Assembly: GCF_000720185.1 (NCBI RefSeq)
Contig: NZ_JOIY01000006.1
Location: 62,001-126,000, forward strand
Direction: 5' to 3'
Length of the DNA stretch: 64,000 bases
DNA from: Streptomyces sp. NRRL S-340
Lineage (GTDB): Bacteria; Actinomycetota; Actinomycetes; Streptomycetales; Streptomycetaceae
Part shown: one piece after another, positions 26,177-34,599 of the stretch
How positions within the stretch are numbered: the stretch's first letter is position 1
Layout of the letters: each line of letters begins with the position of its first letter
Notes under the pieces: generated by a model
Seen by the model: only the letters and a program-made list of their open reading frames with translations
Told to the model about the DNA's origin: nothing
The model's database searches: none
Position numbers and translations under genes: made by a program

Positions 26177-28932
26177 AGTCGGCGATGGTGACGTTCGCGC
26201 AGGCGCAGGAGCGCGCCGAGGAGTGGATCAACGGTGACGTGCCGGCGTACCAGCACCGGGAGGTGCGGGTACGGGAGTTCGAACTCGGCTTCGTGGTGTG
26301 GGCCGAGGACCGTGCGGAGGGCCCGCGTTCGGACGGCGGCAGGCAGCGGCTGGTCCTCGCCCGGGACAGTGGTGAGGCCACCTTGTGGCCCGCGTTGCCG
26401 GTGGGCGAGGTGATCCGCCGGTACGAGGAGGAGTACGGCCGTCCGGAGCCGGCCGCGGACGCGGACGCGGCGCCGCCGGCCCGGGTGGACCTGAACCAGA
26501 CGTCGTTCCTGCTCAGTCCGCCGGAGTGGCTGCAGGAGGCGGCGGACCGGATGGGCATCCCGGACCGCCGCTCCCAGGGTGGCGGCACGGCGGGTGGCGC
26601 CACGGGTGCCACGGGCGCCGGAGCGGGTACGGCGAGCGGCGCGGCCGGTGGTGCCGGCGCCACGGGTGCGGGGTTCGCGGGCGGGCCCGGTGCGGGTGCC
26701 GCCGGCGGGTCCGGTGCCGGTCCGGCGCCCGACGGGTCGCTGCCTTTGACGCAGGCCGGGGTGCCGGCGAGCGGGACGGGCCCGGCGGGCGGCCCCGCCG
26801 GGCCGAGTACGCCCGGTACGCCGAGCACGCCCGGCGCGCCCAGTACGCCGAGCACGCCCGTGGGAGCGACCCCGTGGGCCGGGACCGACACCAACGCGGA
26901 CGGGGGGGAGGACCGTTCCGTACCGCTTCCCGCGACGGTGTTCGCGCCGCCGCTGAGCGAGTCCGACGACGGCGCGCCGCCGGCCACCGCGCCGGACGCC
27001 AAGACCGCGCTGATGGCGGGCGGCAGCCGCCTCCCCCGTACGGCGGTGGCACCGGCGCTCGACGGAACCGCCGCCCCCGGCACGCCCGCCCCGGCGGGCG
27101 CTCCCGGCGCGCCCCGGGGCGGCACGCCCGCGCCCCCGCCCGGTGCGACGCCGCCGCCCGCGCCGGGCAGCGTCCCGCCTCCGCCGGGCAGCACACCGGC
27201 TCCGGGCGCTCCGCCCCCGCCCCCGGCCGGGGCGCCGTACGGCTATCCGCAGGCGCCCGGCGCGCAGGGCGGCCCCGCAGCTGCGTCCGCCGGTGGCGCG
27301 CCGGGCGCGCCCTACCCGCCCGCCCCCGGCGGCCCGGTCGGTTCCGGGCAGCCGCTTCCCCCGCACGCGGGTGACATCGCCGACGCCGCGACGAGCAAGG
27401 CGCCGCCTGCGCCGAGCCGTGGGCGGGGCGCCGCGCCCATGCCCCCGCCGCCGGGCGCGCCCGGCACCCCGGGAGCCCGGCCGGCCCCCGCGGCCCCGCC
27501 GCCCGCCGCTCCGGGCGCGCCGGGTGGCGCGGGCGGGTACGTGCCGACGCGGCTCGTCTCCTCGCTGGGTCCGGACGGCCCCGAGGGCCCCGGCGCCCCG
27601 CAGGCCCCCGGAACACCCCCCGGCCCGGCGGCCCCTGGCGCTCCGGGCACTCCCGGAGGTACGCCTCCGGGTGGTGTCCACCATGCGGCCACGATGCTCG
27701 CCGACCCCGGGCGGGCGGGTGGCGCTCCGCCGCCGCCGGGACCGCCCGGCGCCCCGGGCGGCACCCCTGGCGTTCCCGGCCCGCCGCAGCCGCCCGGTGC
27801 TCCGGGCGCTCCGGGTGCGGGGCAGGGCGGTGTGCACCAGGCGGCGACCATGCTGGCCCCGCCCCCGTCCGGCGGTCCCGGCGTGCCTTCGCCGCCCGTT
27901 GCGGGGCAGCCCGTGCCCGGTCAGCAGCCTCCCGCCTACGGTTACCCGCCGCAGGCGCTGCCGACGGTCGGTCCGGGCTACCAGGCCGTGCTGCGCTACC
28001 GGGCGCAGGACGGCTCCGAGCAGCAGCTGATCCGGCGTTCGGCGCCGGGCACGCCGCACCCGGAGTGGCAGATCTTCCACGAGCTGCGTGCGATGAACGT
28101 GCCGCCGGACCAGGTGCTGGAGCTGCACACGGAGCTGGAGTCGTGCCAGTTGCCGGGCGCGTACTGCGCTCGGATGATCCGGGAGCAGTGGCCGCAGGCG
28201 CGGATCACGTCGATCGCGCCGTACGGCACCGACCACGCGAGCCGTCAGCAGGGCATGGCGCAACTCCTGGCGCACCAGGGTGAGCTGCACCAGGTGGCCG
28301 ACGGGCCCGCCCGCCCGGCGCCGGTGCGGGCGCCGCTGCCGCCGGTGCAGCCCGTGCCGCCCCTTCCGCCGGAGGGCGTCGCCCAGGAGCTGGCGGCGGC
28401 CTTCGGGCCCGGCGTGTTCCGGTTCGAGCAGGCGGCGGTCTCGCGCCAGGGCGTGCCGCCGGTCGTGGCGCACACGCTGGTGGCGGCGGGCCTGCCGCTG
28501 GACATGGGCCCGTTCTTCTGGGCGCAGGCTCAGCCGGGGCGCCCGGTGCCGACGCTGGCGGAGCTGGCGGCCGAGCGCGGGGTGCAGCCGGCGCCGGACG
28601 CGGGCTCGTACCTCGTCATGGGCAGCGACTTCGGCAAGGCGCTCTGTGTGCAGTACGGCACGGCGAACATCGTGGCCGTGCCGGTGGAGGCGGGCCCCGG
28701 CGGTACGTCGGTGCCGCCGCAGTTCGTGAACACCGGGCTGCCGGAGTTCGCGCGCTGCCTGGCCCTGCTCGGCCGGATGTGGCGGCTGCGCTACGGCCTG
28801 AACCAGGAGCAGGCGGGCCGCTGGACCGTCGACTTCCAGGCCCAGCTCGCCTCGCTCGACCCGGCGGCGCTCGGCTCGCCGGAGAGCTGGTGGTCGGTGC
28901 TGCTGGAGCAGATGTGGGACGGACTGCTGTGA
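26173..28932 (+). CDS. Four-part protein: YrhB/Imm35-like, Pro/Gly/Ala linker, deaminase-like domain, SUKH-4-like domain
   Basis: The 919-residue protein starts with a YrhB/Imm35-like domain (about 5-95, FAQAQERAEEWINGDVPAY). A low-complexity Pro/Gly/Ala linker of about 450 residues follows (about 137-595), with two copies of VH[HQ]AATMLA at residues 502-510 and 554-562. Next comes a domain with HPEW (629-632) and CQLPGAYC (658-665), matching the zinc/Glu and Cys motifs of XOO_2897-like deaminases. The end (about 735-919) looks SUKH-4-like (GSYLVMGSDFGKALCVQYG, GLPEFARCLALLGRMW). It overlaps the upstream gene by GTGA; ATG 26185 is an alternative start. A strong terminator follows. Assignments are by motif only. 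Confidence 0.78.
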   Translation: MKSAMVTFAQAQERAEEWINGDVPAYQHREVRVREFELGFVVWAEDRAEGPRSDGGRQRLVLARDSGEATLWPALPVGEVIRRYEEEYGRPEPAADADAAPPARVDLNQTSFLLSPPEWLQEAADRMGIPDRRSQGGGTAGGATGATGAGAGTASGAAGGAGATGAGFAGGPGAGAAGGSGAGPAPDGSLPLTQAGVPASGTGPAGGPAGPSTPGTPSTPGAPSTPSTPVGATPWAGTDTNADGGEDRSVPLPATVFAPPLSESDDGAPPATAPDAKTALMAGGSRLPRTAVAPALDGTAAPGTPAPAGAPGAPRGGTPAPPPGATPPPAPGSVPPPPGSTPAPGAPPPPPAGAPYGYPQAPGAQGGPAAASAGGAPGAPYPPAPGGPVGSGQPLPPHAGDIADAATSKAPPAPSRGRGAAPMPPPPGAPGTPGARPAPAAPPPAAPGAPGGAGGYVPTRLVSSLGPDGPEGPGAPQAPGTPPGPAAPGAPGTPGGTPPGGVHHAATMLADPGRAGGAPPPPGPPGAPGGTPGVPGPPQPPGAPGAPGAGQGGVHQAATMLAPPPSGGPGVPSPPVAGQPVPGQQPPAYGYPPQALPTVGPGYQAVLRYRAQDGSEQQLIRRSAPGTPHPEWQIFHELRAMNVPPDQVLELHTELESCQLPGAYCARMIREQWPQARITSIAPYGTDHASRQQGMAQLLAHQGELHQVADGPARPAPVRAPLPPVQPVPPLPPEGVAQELAAAFGPGVFRFEQAAVSRQGVPPVVAHTLVAAGLPLDMGPFFWAQAQPGRPVPTLAELAAERGVQPAPDAGSYLVMGSDFGKALCVQYGTANIVAVPVEAGPGGTSVPPQFVNTGLPEFARCLALLGRMWRLRYGLNQEQAGRWTVDFQAQLASLDPAALGSPESWWSVLLEQMWDGLL

Positions 28933-28955
28933 CCCGGTGAGCGTCCGGCGCAGGG

Positions 28956-28994
28956 AGGCCGGGCCCGGTCGAGTGACCGGGCCCGGCCTTTTTC
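28956..28994 (+). terminator. Intrinsic terminator of the SUKH/deaminase operon
   Basis: A perfect 15-bp stem (28956-28970 with 28975-28989) closes a GAGT loop and is followed by a T-run at 28989-28993. It is the most canonical rho-independent terminator in the window. Confidence 0.9.
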
Positions 28995-29143
28995 TGTCCC
29001 CTCTTCTGCGCACCGTCGGCCGGATGTGCATCCGGAGTGTCGCGTTATGAACATTTCGTCCCTATAGCTGAGGATGTGCCCGCAGTCATCGTGTCGCATC
29101 CATTCGGCGGTGTCCGGCGGTGCACGACGGAGAGGGGTTCAGG

Positions 29144-30037
29144 ATGGGCAGCACGGCGTCATCGGTCTCGCTCCACCGCTTCGCGGTCGTCCGGGGGCGC
29201 GGCTACCGGCCCGAACAGGTGGACGCCTGCGCGGCCGCGCTCTTCGCGGACCGGGACGCGGCCTGGGAGCGGGCCGCGCGGCTGACCGTGCTGGCCAAGA
29301 ACATGGAGGCGGAGCTGGCGGTCCTGCGGGAGACCGTCGCGGCCCTCGGCGAGCAGACCTACGAGTCGCTGGGCGAGGGCGCGCGACGGCTGTACGAGCA
29401 GGGGCGGCGGGAGGCGGGTGCGGTGCGCGAGCGGGCGCGCCGGGAGGCGCACGCGACGGTGGAGTCGGCGCGCGCGTACGCGGACGGACTGCTGCGTGAG
29501 GCGCGGGCGTACGCGGACGCGGTGCGCGCCGAGGCCGACGAGCGGGCCCGGCAGCGGCTCCTGGCGGCGCGCTCGGAGGCCGACGCGCTGCGGATCGCGG
29601 TCCGCCGCGAGGTGAGGGCGCGCCGCGGCGAGGCGCTGGCCGCGCTGCGCGAGGTGCGCCAGCGCACCTGCGGGATGCTCACGGAGCAGTCCCGCGAGCA
29701 CGCCGCCCGGCTGGGGGCGGCGGAGCGGGAGGAGCGGGCGCGGCTGGCCGCGCTGGAGGCGGACCACGCCCGGCGGCTGTCGGCCGCCGAGGGGGCGCTG
29801 GCCGCCGCGGAGCAGGCGCTCGCGCAGGCGCAGGAGGCGGCGCGCAGGGGGCCGGAGGAGGCGCGGGCGTACGCCGCGGAGGTGCTGGCCGGGGCGCGGC
29901 TGCGGGCGGAGCGGATCGCCCGGGAGACGGAGCAGGTGCTGGTGGAGCACGGTGAACTCTGGGACGACGTACGGGCGCAGATGGACACCGTGCAGAGCGA
30001 CATCACGGCGCTGACGGGGCGTGCGCGGGCGGAGTAG
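29144..30037 (+). CDS. DivIVA-like long coiled-coil protein
   Basis: This 297-residue protein has an N-terminal DivIVA-like motif (about 8-50, FAVVRGRGYRPEQVDACAAALFADRD) and then almost continuous heptad-like helix rich in Ala, Arg and Glu to residue about 290. Such proteins in Streptomyces are sometimes labelled cellulose-binding; they are related to the DivIVA/Scy/FilP scaffold proteins that organise polar growth, and a cytoskeletal or scaffold role is likely but unproven here. ATG 29144 follows GAGAGGGG; an in-frame upstream ATG at 29120 lacks a site. It is preceded by a terminator and followed by a long non-coding gap, so it is monocistronic. Confidence 0.82.
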   Translation: MGSTASSVSLHRFAVVRGRGYRPEQVDACAAALFADRDAAWERAARLTVLAKNMEAELAVLRETVAALGEQTYESLGEGARRLYEQGRREAGAVRERARREAHATVESARAYADGLLREARAYADAVRAEADERARQRLLAARSEADALRIAVRREVRARRGEALAALREVRQRTCGMLTEQSREHAARLGAAEREERARLAALEADHARRLSAAEGALAAAEQALAQAQEAARRGPEEARAYAAEVLAGARLRAERIARETEQVLVEHGELWDDVRAQMDTVQSDITALTGRARAE

Positions 30038-30844
30038 TCCGCGATCCGATGCCACACTCGGGGCCCGCCCGCCCCTTTGTCCGTGGAGTCTGCCGCGGCC
30101 GGCGGACCGGGCGGACCGGGGGGCGGGGCAGACCCCCGTGGACACCGGCGTCGCCGGGAACACGGCAGAGGCGGGCCTCGCCGCCTTCGGCGCGCACGGC
30201 CCGGCCGGGCGGCCGGCCGTCGCCGGGGCGGCCGCGGCGGGGCACCGCGGCGCGGACCTCACACGGCACCCGGGGTCCTCCCCGTCGGCGGGGCGGGCGT
30301 ATGCGTGAGGGAGGCGGGCGGGCCACGGCCGGGCGAACCACTGCGCGAGCAGGCGCCGGGCGGGCGGAACCGCGGCCTTCGGCTTGACCTTGACGCGGCG
30401 GGAGGGTGGAGGATCCGTGGGCCGGTGGGTGGAGGCAACCCTGAGACGGACTCCACCTGTCGGCGGACAGCCCCTAGGGGGAGGTCCGTACTTGGGGTCG
30501 GGGAGGGTTCGTACCGTCGGAGGACGAGACGGCCGCGCACCGTCCTTAGTCTGGCTTTACGCCGCTGGGGGGCGGTGGACCGCACCGACGGGGGTGGGGT
30601 TTTCCCCAGCGGAAGACTGCGCTGAGCACCAGCGCGCCGGGGGGCACGCGCACAGCAGACTCGTCGTCGTGACGGGAGCACCGCTCCGGCACGGCGCACC
30701 CGCGGACACCCGCGGCGCGCACACAGGCGGCACGCGGTACGCGCACACCGGGCGCCGCCCACGGCGGGGACCGTCCCCGCACCCTGTTCACCCGCCCACC
30801 GCCCCGCATCCCGCTCGAAGCATGACCGACATAGGAGACTTACC
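30038..30844. other. 807-bp non-coding region upstream of the ABC exporter
   Basis: No convincing gene is seen; frames lack good starts and codon pattern. TTGACC at 30384-30389 and GAGGAT at 30409-30414 are 19 bp apart, with an imperfect dyad ACCTTGACGCGG/CGGCGGGAGGGT between, as in MerR-family promoters. CCGCTGGGG (30562-30570) is repeated inverted at 30604-30612. The exporter message may have a leader of over 400 bases. Confidence 0.45.
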
Positions 30845-31633
30845 GTGACATCGGCTGTGACCATTCCCAGGCACGGGGGTACTGGAAATCCCACGGCCGT
30901 AGCCGCGCGGGCGCGGCAGGTCGTGAAGGCGTACGGATCCGGGGAGACCCGGGTCGTCGCCCTCGACCACGTCGACGTGGACATCGCCCGCGGCCAGTTC
31001 ACCGCGATCATGGGCCCCTCGGGGTCCGGCAAGTCCACGCTGATGCACTGCCTCGCCGGTCTCGACACCGTGACGGGCGGCCGGATCTACCTGGACGACA
31101 CCGAGATCACCGGCCTGAAGGACAAGAAGCTCACGCAGCTGCGCCGGGACCGGATCGGCTTCATATTCCAGGCGTTCAACCTGCTGCCGACGCTGAGCGC
31201 GATCGAGAACATCACCCTGCCCATGGACATCGCCGGCCGCAAGCCGGACCGTGCCTGGCTGGAGAGGGTGGTCGAGACGGTCGGTCTGGCCGGGCGGCTC
31301 AAGCACCGGCCCAACCAGCTCTCCGGCGGCCAGCAGCAGCGCGTCGCCGTGGCCCGCGCCCTGGCCGCCAGGCCGGAGATCATCTTCGGTGACGAGCCGA
31401 CCGGCAACCTCGACTCGCGGGCCGGCGCCGAGGTGCTGGGCTTCCTGCGCCGCTCCGTGGACGAGCTGGGCCAGACCATCGTGATGGTGACGCACGACCC
31501 GGTGGCCGCCTCCTACGCCGACCGGGTGCTGTACCTCGCCGACGGCCGGATCGTCGACGAGATGTACCAGCCGACGGCCGACCAGGTCCTGGACCGCATG
31601 AAGGACTTCGACGCCCGGGGGCGTACGTCATGA
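30845..31633 (+). CDS. ABC transporter ATP-binding protein (MacB/LolD/FtsE type)
   Basis: This 262-residue ATPase powers the permease encoded next. Walker A is GPSGSGKST (about 57-65), the Q-loop is IFQAFNLLPT, the signature is LSGGQQQRVAVARA and Walker B is IIFGDEPTGNLD, the sequence typical of the MacB-LolD-FtsE class of mechanotransmission ABC proteins rather than importers. The start is GTG 30845 after GGAG. Its stop overlaps the permease start (ATGA, 31630-31633). A paralogous pair lies at 56698-60067. The cargo is unknown; candidates are antibiotics, peptides or lipoproteins. Confidence 0.95.
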   Translation: MTSAVTIPRHGGTGNPTAVAARARQVVKAYGSGETRVVALDHVDVDIARGQFTAIMGPSGSGKSTLMHCLAGLDTVTGGRIYLDDTEITGLKDKKLTQLRRDRIGFIFQAFNLLPTLSAIENITLPMDIAGRKPDRAWLERVVETVGLAGRLKHRPNQLSGGQQQRVAVARALAARPEIIFGDEPTGNLDSRAGAEVLGFLRRSVDELGQTIVMVTHDPVAASYADRVLYLADGRIVDEMYQPTADQVLDRMKDFDARGRTS

Positions 31634-34212
31634 CCGTGCTGAGAACCTCCCTGCGCAACTTCTTCGCGCACAAGGGACGCATGGCGCTCTCCGCGGTCGC
31701 CGTGCTGCTGTCGGTGGCGTTCGTGTGCGGCACGCTGGTGTTCACCGACACCATGAACACGACGTTCGACAAGCTGTTCGCGGTGACGGCGGCCGACGTG
31801 ACCGTCTCGCCGAAGGACGCGAAGAACGACGACGGCCCGCAGAGCGGTGTGCCCGAGACGCTGCCGGCCGCCACGCTGGACCGGGTCCGGCACGCCGAGG
31901 GAGTCAAGTCCGTCCAGGGCGGGGTCAGTTCGGCGAACGTGACGGTCGTCGACAGCCGCAACAAGAACATGGGCTCCTCCAACGGCGCTCCGACGATCGC
32001 CGGCAACTGGAGCCCCGGTGAACTGAAGTCGATGGAGATCACCTCCGGCCACGCCCCGCACGGGGCGGGCGAGGTGATGGTCGACGCCGACACCGCCGAC
32101 AAGCACGGCCTGAAGCTCGGCGACGAACTGCGCACCATCGCGCAGAGCGGTGATCTCAGGGCCCGGATCGTCGGCATCGCCGCCTTCAAGGTGACCAACC
32201 CGGGCGCCTCCGTCGTCTACTTCGACACCGCCACCGCCCAGCGCGGCCTGCTCGGCGCGACCGGCCGGTTCACCCAGGTCGAGGTCACCGCGGCCCCCGG
32301 CGTGTCGGACGAGCAGCTGAAGCGGAACGTGGCGCGGACCCTGGACGGCGCCGGGACCCGGGCCACCGCGTACAAGATCCAGACGGCCAAGGAGAACGCC
32401 GACGAGAACCGCAAGAGCGTCGGCTCGTTCATGGACGTCATCAAGTACGCCATGCTCGGCTTCGCCGGGATCGCCTTCCTGGTCGGCATCTTCCTGATCA
32501 TCAACACCTTCAGCATGCTGGTCGCCCAGCGCACCCGCGAGATCGGCCTGATGCGGGCGATCGGCTCCTCCCGCAAGCAGGTCAACCGGTCGGTGCTGGT
32601 CGAGGCGCTGCTGCTGGGCTTCGTCGGCTCCGTCCTCGGGGTCGGCGCGGGCGTCGGCATCGCGATCGGCCTGATGAAGCTGATGAGCGCTGCGGGCATG
32701 GACCTGTCCACCGACGACCTGACGATCAAGGCGACCACCCCGGTGGCCGGTCTGGTCCTCGGCGTCGTCGTCACCGTCCTGGCCGCCTACCTCCCGGCCC
32801 GCCGCGCCGGCAAGGTCTCCCCGATGGCCGCGCTGCGCGACGCCGGCACGCCGGCCGACGGCAGGGCGGGCTGGGTGCGCGCCCTGATCGGCCTGGTCCT
32901 GACCGGCGCGGGCACGGCCGCCCTGTACGCGGCGGCCACCGCCGACAAGGCGAGCGACGGCTCGGCGGTCCTCGGCCTCGGCGTGGTGCTGACCCTGATC
33001 GGGTTCGTCGTCATCGGTCCGCTGCTGGCGGGCGGGGTGGTCCGGGTGATCAGCGCGGTGCTGCTGCGGGCCTTCGGTCCGGTGGGCCGCATGGCCGAGC
33101 GCAACGCGCTGCGCAACCCGCGCCGCACCGGCGCCACCGGCGCGGCCCTGATGATCGGCCTCGCCCTGGTCGCCTGCCTGTCGGTGGTCGGGTCCTCGAT
33201 GGTGGCCTCGGCCACCGACGAACTGGACAGGACGGTCGGCGCGGACTTCATCGTCCAGGGCAACCAGCGCATCGTCCCGCAGGCCGAGCAGGCCATGCGG
33301 CAGACGCCGGGCCTGGACCACACCACCCGCTACAAGGTGCTCGACGCGACCCTGACCTCCCCGGACGGCAAGCGCGTCGACGACAACGTCACCGCCGCCG
33401 ACCCGTCCTACGCCGACGACGTACGCCGCACGGTCACCGAGGGCTCGTTGAAGGACGCCTACGGCCCCGACGCCATGTCGGTGGGCGCCGACTACGCCAA
33501 GGAGCACGGGATCCACGCCGGCGACACCCTCACCGTCGCCTTCAAGGGCGGCAGGACGGCCCGTCTGAAGGTCGCCGCCGTCACCAGCGACGACACGGCC
33601 ATCGACAAGGGCGCCCGCTACCTGTCCATCACCACCATGGAGAAGTACGTCCCCCAGGACCGCGTCCCGCCGAACGTGATCATGTTCGCCAAGGCCAAGG
33701 ACGGCCAGGAGAAGCAGGCGTATGCGGCCCTGAAGAAGTCCCTGGAGCAGTACCCGCAGTACCAGGTGCGTGACCAGACCGACTACAAGCAGGAACTGAA
33801 GGACCAGGTCGGCCAGCTCCTGAACATGGTCTACGGCCTGCTCGCCCTCGCGATCATCGTGGCGGTGCTCGGTGTGGTGAACACGCTGGCCCTCTCGGTG
33901 GTCGAGCGGACCCGGGAGATCGGCCTGATGCGGGCGATCGGCCTCTCCCGCCGGCAGCTGCGGCGCATGATCCGCATGGAGTCCGTGGTGATCGCCCTGT
34001 TCGGCGCGCTGCTCGGCCTCGGTCTGGGCATGGGCTGGGGCGCCACCGCCCAGAAGCTCCTCGCCCTGGAGGGCCTGGGTGTCCTGGACATCCCGTGGCC
34101 GACGATCGCCGCCGTCTTCGTCGGCTCGGCCTTCGTGGGCCTGTTCGCCGCGCTGGTCCCGGCCTTCCGCGCCGGCCGGATGAACGTACTGAACGCGATC
34201 GCGACGGACTAG
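31630..34212 (+). CDS. FtsX/MacB-like ABC transporter permease
   Basis: The 860-residue permease has two FtsX-like units. An N-terminal helix (about 15-38) is followed by a large outside domain and three helices near residues 275-390 (FAGIAFLVGIFLIINTF, RTREIGLMRAIGSSRKQVNR). The second half repeats this order with helices near 420-470, another outside domain and three helices near 735-850 (LLALAIIVAVLGVVNTLAL, RTREIGLMRAIGLSRRQLRR). The repeated EIGLMRAIG motif is the coupling helix that contacts the ATPase. It is translationally coupled to the ATPase gene and ends at a hairpin terminator. The family moves or signals through periplasmic cargo; the substrate is unknown. Confidence 0.95.
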   Translation: MTVLRTSLRNFFAHKGRMALSAVAVLLSVAFVCGTLVFTDTMNTTFDKLFAVTAADVTVSPKDAKNDDGPQSGVPETLPAATLDRVRHAEGVKSVQGGVSSANVTVVDSRNKNMGSSNGAPTIAGNWSPGELKSMEITSGHAPHGAGEVMVDADTADKHGLKLGDELRTIAQSGDLRARIVGIAAFKVTNPGASVVYFDTATAQRGLLGATGRFTQVEVTAAPGVSDEQLKRNVARTLDGAGTRATAYKIQTAKENADENRKSVGSFMDVIKYAMLGFAGIAFLVGIFLIINTFSMLVAQRTREIGLMRAIGSSRKQVNRSVLVEALLLGFVGSVLGVGAGVGIAIGLMKLMSAAGMDLSTDDLTIKATTPVAGLVLGVVVTVLAAYLPARRAGKVSPMAALRDAGTPADGRAGWVRALIGLVLTGAGTAALYAAATADKASDGSAVLGLGVVLTLIGFVVIGPLLAGGVVRVISAVLLRAFGPVGRMAERNALRNPRRTGATGAALMIGLALVACLSVVGSSMVASATDELDRTVGADFIVQGNQRIVPQAEQAMRQTPGLDHTTRYKVLDATLTSPDGKRVDDNVTAADPSYADDVRRTVTEGSLKDAYGPDAMSVGADYAKEHGIHAGDTLTVAFKGGRTARLKVAAVTSDDTAIDKGARYLSITTMEKYVPQDRVPPNVIMFAKAKDGQEKQAYAALKKSLEQYPQYQVRDQTDYKQELKDQVGQLLNMVYGLLALAIIVAVLGVVNTLALSVVERTREIGLMRAIGLSRRQLRRMIRMESVVIALFGALLGLGLGMGWGATAQKLLALEGLGVLDIPWPTIAAVFVGSAFVGLFAALVPAFRAGRMNVLNAIATD

Positions 34213-34599
34213 CGACGCGACGGACCCCTCGTGAACGGGGGTCACGGGGAAATCCGCCCGGGGGCGGGAAGCCATGGGGGCTTCCCGCCCCCGGGTGCGT
34301 GTGTCCCGGTCCGCCCGGGGGCCGCGCTGCTCCACGAAGCCCGGGGGGAGTCCGGGGCCGAGGCCGGGGCCGTCCGGGCCGAAAGCGGGGGCCGGGGGAC
34401 GGCGGCCCCGGGGACGGGAAGGGGGACGGGGGAAAACCCCGGGGGCCAGCCCCTCCCGGCACCGGACGCCCGTTCGATACCCCTGCGTTGTCCACAGGTC
34501 CGACCGCCCCCGTCCCGGCGTCGTACGCTGAAGGAACCCCCGGCCCGCACCCCGAGCCGGGCCCTTCGCGTTGCCCACCTCCGGACGGAAGCCCCCTCC
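34213..34599. other. Gap between the ABC operon and mfd
   Basis: The first part holds the operon terminator (see separate entry). The rest is extremely GC-rich with G-runs on the plus strand. A TACGCT -10-like element at 34524-34529 lies 71 bp before mfd, but no -35 at good spacing is seen. Confidence 0.5.
34257..34295. terminator. 17-bp stem terminator of the ABC operon
   Basis: CCCGGGGGCGGGAAGCC (34257-34273) is exactly complementary to 34279-34295, with a five-base loop. It lies 45 bp after the permease stop. No T-run follows. Confidence 0.75.

Noticed and set aside
30259..31068. A 269-codon minus-strand frame in the long gap before the ABC operon
   Set aside because: It runs into the ATPase gene on the other strand and has Arg/Pro-rich composition without a start signal.
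34441..34599. A promoter for mfd from TTGTCC 34488 and TACGCT 34524
   Set aside because: The spacing is 30 bp, too long for a sigma-70-type promoter.
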